In this document: piece by piece, positions 61,223 to 64,000 of the stretch | How positions within the stretch are numbered: the stretch's first letter is position 1 | How the letters are laid out: each line of letters starts with the position of its first letter | Assembly (NCBI GenBank): GCA_013400115.1 | Contig: VXBP01002556.1 | Location: forward strand, 935,120-999,119 | DNA from: Rhinopomastus cyanomelas | Taxonomy: Eukaryota > Chordata > Aves > Bucerotiformes > Rhinopomastidae | Direction of reading: 5' to 3' | Length of the DNA stretch: 64,000 nt | Program-made: the position numbers and the translations under genes | Notes under the pieces: generated by a model | The model's database searches: none | What the model saw: only the letters and a program-made list of their open reading frames with translations | Told to the model about the DNA's origin: nothing

Positions 61223-61242
61223 TACCACCTCCCAGGATGTGA
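61223..61242 (+). repeat. Right copy of a 20-bp direct repeat flanking a CR1
   Basis: TACCACCTCCCAGGATGTGA, 19 of 20 bases equal to 60984-61003. Confidence 0.75.
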
Positions 61243-61544
61243 AAACAACAGCATCCAACTCATCCATAGCAATGGGGTTTCTTCCTCCAGCAGACCACTT
61301 TATGCAGCCGTACACAGAAGCCTCTGCAAACAGGCTGAAGCTAGAACTGCAAGCTGACACTAAACTGATATTCCAACTGCTCAACTGGCACAAGCAGACT
61401 CGTAACTTTCCTGAGGCTGCTAAAGTAGGTTATTTAAGGATGTGAGCAGGGTTTTTTTTCTGTTTGTAGACTATGCCAGGCTTACAAGGCTCCGCTGCTT
61501 TACAGGGGACGAGTCACAGGGGCAGGCAGCATCAGGACATTCAA

Positions 61545-61602
61545 GTATCACACAGTATCACAGTATTACCAAGGTTGGAAGAGACTGTAGATCAAGCACA
61601 AG
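61545..61602 (-). repeat. Short CR1 3' terminus, antisense strand
   Basis: TATCACACAGTATCACAGTA and then AAGGTTGGAAGAGACTGTAG show the CR1 3' end with its octamer tail. CR1 similarity fades after about 60 bp. Confidence 0.65.
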
Positions 61603-61751
61603 CACAGCTTAAAAGAGTAACCACCACCTTGATTATGATTCAGATATGACAATTTCCAAATCATCATCCAATGACACAGTCTACTGGTTGCATACAGGTG
61701 TAGAAAGCTCCTATTAATTTAAAGATTTAGTAAGTGAGAAGACTTCTGATA

Positions 61752-61916
61752 GGCTTCCCAGGGAGCTGGTTGAGTTGCCATGCCTGGATGTGTTTAAAGA
61801 TCATTTGGATGGGGTGTTGAGGGATACGGTTTAGGGGTGAACTTGTAAGGTAGGGTAGATGGTTGGAGTCGATGATCCCAGGGGTCTTTTCCAACCAGAG
61901 TGATTCTGTGATTCTT
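61752..61916 (+). repeat. CR1 LINE 3' end, sense strand
   Basis: AGGCTTCCCAGGGAGCTGGT, CCTGGATGTGTTTAAAGATC, GGTTGGAGTCGATGATCCCA, GGGGTCTTTTCCAACC, then TGATTCTGTGATTCT. Complete 3' terminus, 5'-truncated. Confidence 0.9.
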
Positions 61917-61939
61917 TTTGAGCACGAAGGAGAAATTTT

Positions 61940-62230
61940 GAAAGATATTAGAAGGGACTTCAAAAGATGACCAGTGCAACCTTTCATGGGAAAGAGCCTA
62001 GATGAGATTATTTAGCACCCTGTTCAATTGCAGCTTAAAAGCTCCAGTGATGGAGACACTACCGTCAGTCTGGGGAGGTTGTTCCAATAATTGATTAGTC
62101 TCACTTTATGGAATTTCTTAGATGTTTCAGCCTTTCCATCTGGCATCACAACTGCAAACCAAAGAGCAATTCCATTCTCTTCTCACCTCTTCAGCCTGAC
62201 CTGCAGAAGACACGTCCCCTGAGCACAGTA
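61940..62230 (-). repeat. Possible old CR1-like LINE relic, antisense strand
   Basis: AGAAGGGACTTCAAAAGATG, then CTCCAGTGATGGAGACACTA and GGGGAGGTTGTTCCAATAAT and TTGATTAGTCTCACTTTATG follow the layout of older sauropsid CR1/L3-type LINEs. It is diverged and its limits are approximate. Confidence 0.5.
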
Positions 62231-62234
62231 CTTA

Positions 62235-63315
62235 TTTTTAAATAAATATCAGCACAATCCTCTCTCAACTGCATTAAGTGACTGTGCAAAACAAGGAAAC
62301 TTGCATCTGAAAACAAGAAAAAAAGCATCAATCTCAAGTCTTTGCTTTTAATCTTTTAAATTATGGGGTTTGTGTTATTCACAGATAGAGAACATATAGA
62401 GCCATATGCATGCAGTTTTATACTGCCTGTTCCCTAAATTATTTTCCTCAAGACAGGATATTATACTGTTACTATATTTGTTCTCTCCTTATTTATATTT
62501 CTTCAGATTTACTGCAAAAATTCTGTAACAGATTATACATTTCTGGCTCAGTGTGGAATTTTTCCGAGAGAAGTATTTGGTTACATTTGGTTAGAAGTGC
62601 AATTACAAAAATACAAACATGCAATTTACATACATAGATATTAAAATAGTCAGCGTGAAACCCACTTAAAATATTTGGCAGGGTATTTATCTAAACTGCC
62701 TCAATTTAATACAGATGTGTCCTAACAAATAAAATGTGTTTTGAAATCTGTCATCATCCCCAGCCAGATAATCCATTGTCCATATCCTTAATTTGCTGCA
62801 TATTTGGCATTATAAAAAATGCTGGAGACAGAGACAACAACACTATTAATCATTCTTTATTTACCTCGTGTTCATCAGAGGGATCTCTGATACACTCCTG
62901 GTGATATACAAACCCAGTTTAAGTTAGTAAATGCTCACTTACAGTTTGGAAAACCCAAAACAGTAATTACACCTCAAAAATCAGGATCAATACAAAGAAA
63001 AAAAAGACTAGAAAAGGCAAAACAGTACCTCATCCCACCAGAGGAGGAACAGTTCTTGCAATGACTTTTAGATGGGATTTGAATAAAGGAGAATTTTTGT
63101 AAAGGCCTAGGACACACAGACTAACCTAGAAGCACATGAAGTCAAGCCCTATTTTTTGCTGTCCCACCAATGTGTTGTCTCCACTGCCCTCAGGCCTGGA
63201 GCTGCCTGACTTCAGCTACTCTGGTCACTCACTGCCTCCAGAAGGGCTCTCTTAATTCTTGGGAGTTGCACAGGAAGACAGAGGAAAAGCCTGGGCTAAT
63301 GTGAAGTTTTCCACA
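62235..63315. other. Intronic sequence without recognised repeat or gene
   Basis: A/T-rich unique sequence; nothing gene-like was seen. Confidence 0.5.
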
Positions 63316-63317
63316 TT

Positions 63318-63512
63318 CATAGAATTACAGACTGACAGAATCATCATGGCTCGAAAGGATCTCCAAGATCACCAAGTCCAGCCCTCATCCCAACATCTTC
63401 CTAACCCCTAGATCATGGTCTCAAGTGCTCTATCTACTCATTTTTTAAACACCTCCAGGGACAGTGACTCCACCAGCTCCCTGGACAGCCTGTTCCAGTG
63501 CAACACCTCCCT
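63318..63512 (-). repeat. CR1 LINE 3' end, antisense strand
   Basis: TCATAGAATTACAGACTGAC, GATCTCCAAGATCACCAAGT, CACCTCCAGGGACAGTGACT, CACCAGCTCCCTGGACAGCC and TGTTCCAGTGCAACACCTCC in CR1 order. 5'-truncated. Confidence 0.9.
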
Positions 63513-64000
63513 TTGAGCTTGCAGTTTAGTTCAAATATTAAGGTGATAAAAAAAAAGAAAACCCAGCAAACCTCTGCATCTAACATCTGCTGAATTCAAC
63601 ACAAGCTTTGCTCTGTCTCTAGTGGGTCTGGACATGAGCTTGTACACAGTTTTAATTTTCAGGCATGTCCTCCAATGAGGAGTGACCCTTTCCAGCACCC
63701 ACAGCCTCTCCTGATGGTACCTCAGCTGTACCTTCACTGATGGGGTCCCCAAGACACTCTCAGCAGCACCCCTCTCCTTGTGTTAAAAACTAAGGGCTTC
63801 GTGAAGCTGTATTTAAGTAGTAACATATGGCCTCTTCCCCTATTGTTTGAACTTTGTTATCTCAAAACGTTGACATTCACACACTGTCAGCAATATAAAA
63901 GATTTTTTCTTTGTTTCATTTACCAAAAAAGAACTTTCATGCAGTTTAACAAAGCTCAGCTGTACAAGGCGCCTCAGTGTGATGCCTGTGCCATAAGCAT

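Larger units (their letters stand above)
16590..64000 (-). other. FAT3: Intron upstream of the cadherin exon (partial)
   Basis: More than 47 kb with no further recognisable exon on either strand, which fits the very large early introns of FAT3-type genes. It holds about fifteen CR1 fragments, one probable solo ERV LTR and several small tandem repeats. A separate unrecognised non-coding gene inside this interval is possible. A single continuous intron is an inference from the lack of other coding homology. Confidence 0.6.

Noticed and set aside
1..64000. CRISPR arrays, operons, phage or bacterial defence systems.
   Set aside because: Sequence is vertebrate: CR1 LINEs, an ERV LTR and a spliced cadherin exon. 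No regularly spaced repeats or prokaryotic gene structure were seen.

Overview
The window looks like non-coding DNA from inside one very large gene of a bird (or at least a sauropsid). The evidence is many 5'-truncated CR1 LINE fragments with the typical ATTCTGTGATTCT-type 3' end, an avian-style ERV LTR ending CCGTGACA, low overall repeat density, and no bacterial-type gene organisation. I find one convincing protein-coding segment, a 315-bp minus-strand exon at 16275-16589. It encodes parts of two consecutive cadherin repeats of a FAT-type giant protocadherin, most like FAT3. The exon has a good acceptor and donor and is phase 1 at both ends. The rest is most simply read as introns: at least 16.3 kb downstream (1-16274) and at least 47.4 kb upstream (16590-64000) of that exon.

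Layout: 1-16.3 kb is downstream intron with three CR1 copies and two SINE-like elements. 16.3-16.6 kb is the exon. 17-28 kb is upstream intron with four CR1 pieces. 28-42 kb is mostly unique sequence with a 32-bp tandem repeat and a pair of related ~95-bp segments 1.4 kb apart. 42.9-49.4 kb has a CR1 ORF2 fragment and a possible ancient LINE. 50.9-51.7 kb is a probable solo ERV LTR. 52.7-55 kb and 60.7-63.5 kb are two CR1 clusters.

The most interesting result is a pair of short composite retroposons. At 7349-7523 (minus strand) a sequence clearly derived from 5S ribosomal RNA is fused directly to a CR1 3' tail and is inserted inside an older CR1. At 10666-10846 (plus strand) a tRNA-Lys-like head, with a Pol III A box and a cloverleaf-like layout, is joined through a short body to almost the same CR1 tail. 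Both tails carry a one-base insertion (GGACTTAGATGATC instead of GGACTAGATGATC) that the CR1 copies in the window which I could compare lack. The tRNA element also keeps a CTGTAGGCT stretch matching the very end of 5S rRNA. This suggests one CR1-mobilised SINE lineage that exchanged its Pol III promoter head (5S to tRNA-Lys or the reverse). tRNA/CR1 SINEs are known in passerines (TguSINE1) and 5S SINEs in fish, lizards and some mammals. I do not know of a described young avian 5S/CR1 SINE, but I could not search.

All homology calls were made by eye. Repeat boundaries are approximate, usually to 5-20 bp. Nearly all open frames in the window are chance frames or CR1 remnants and are not annotated as genes.
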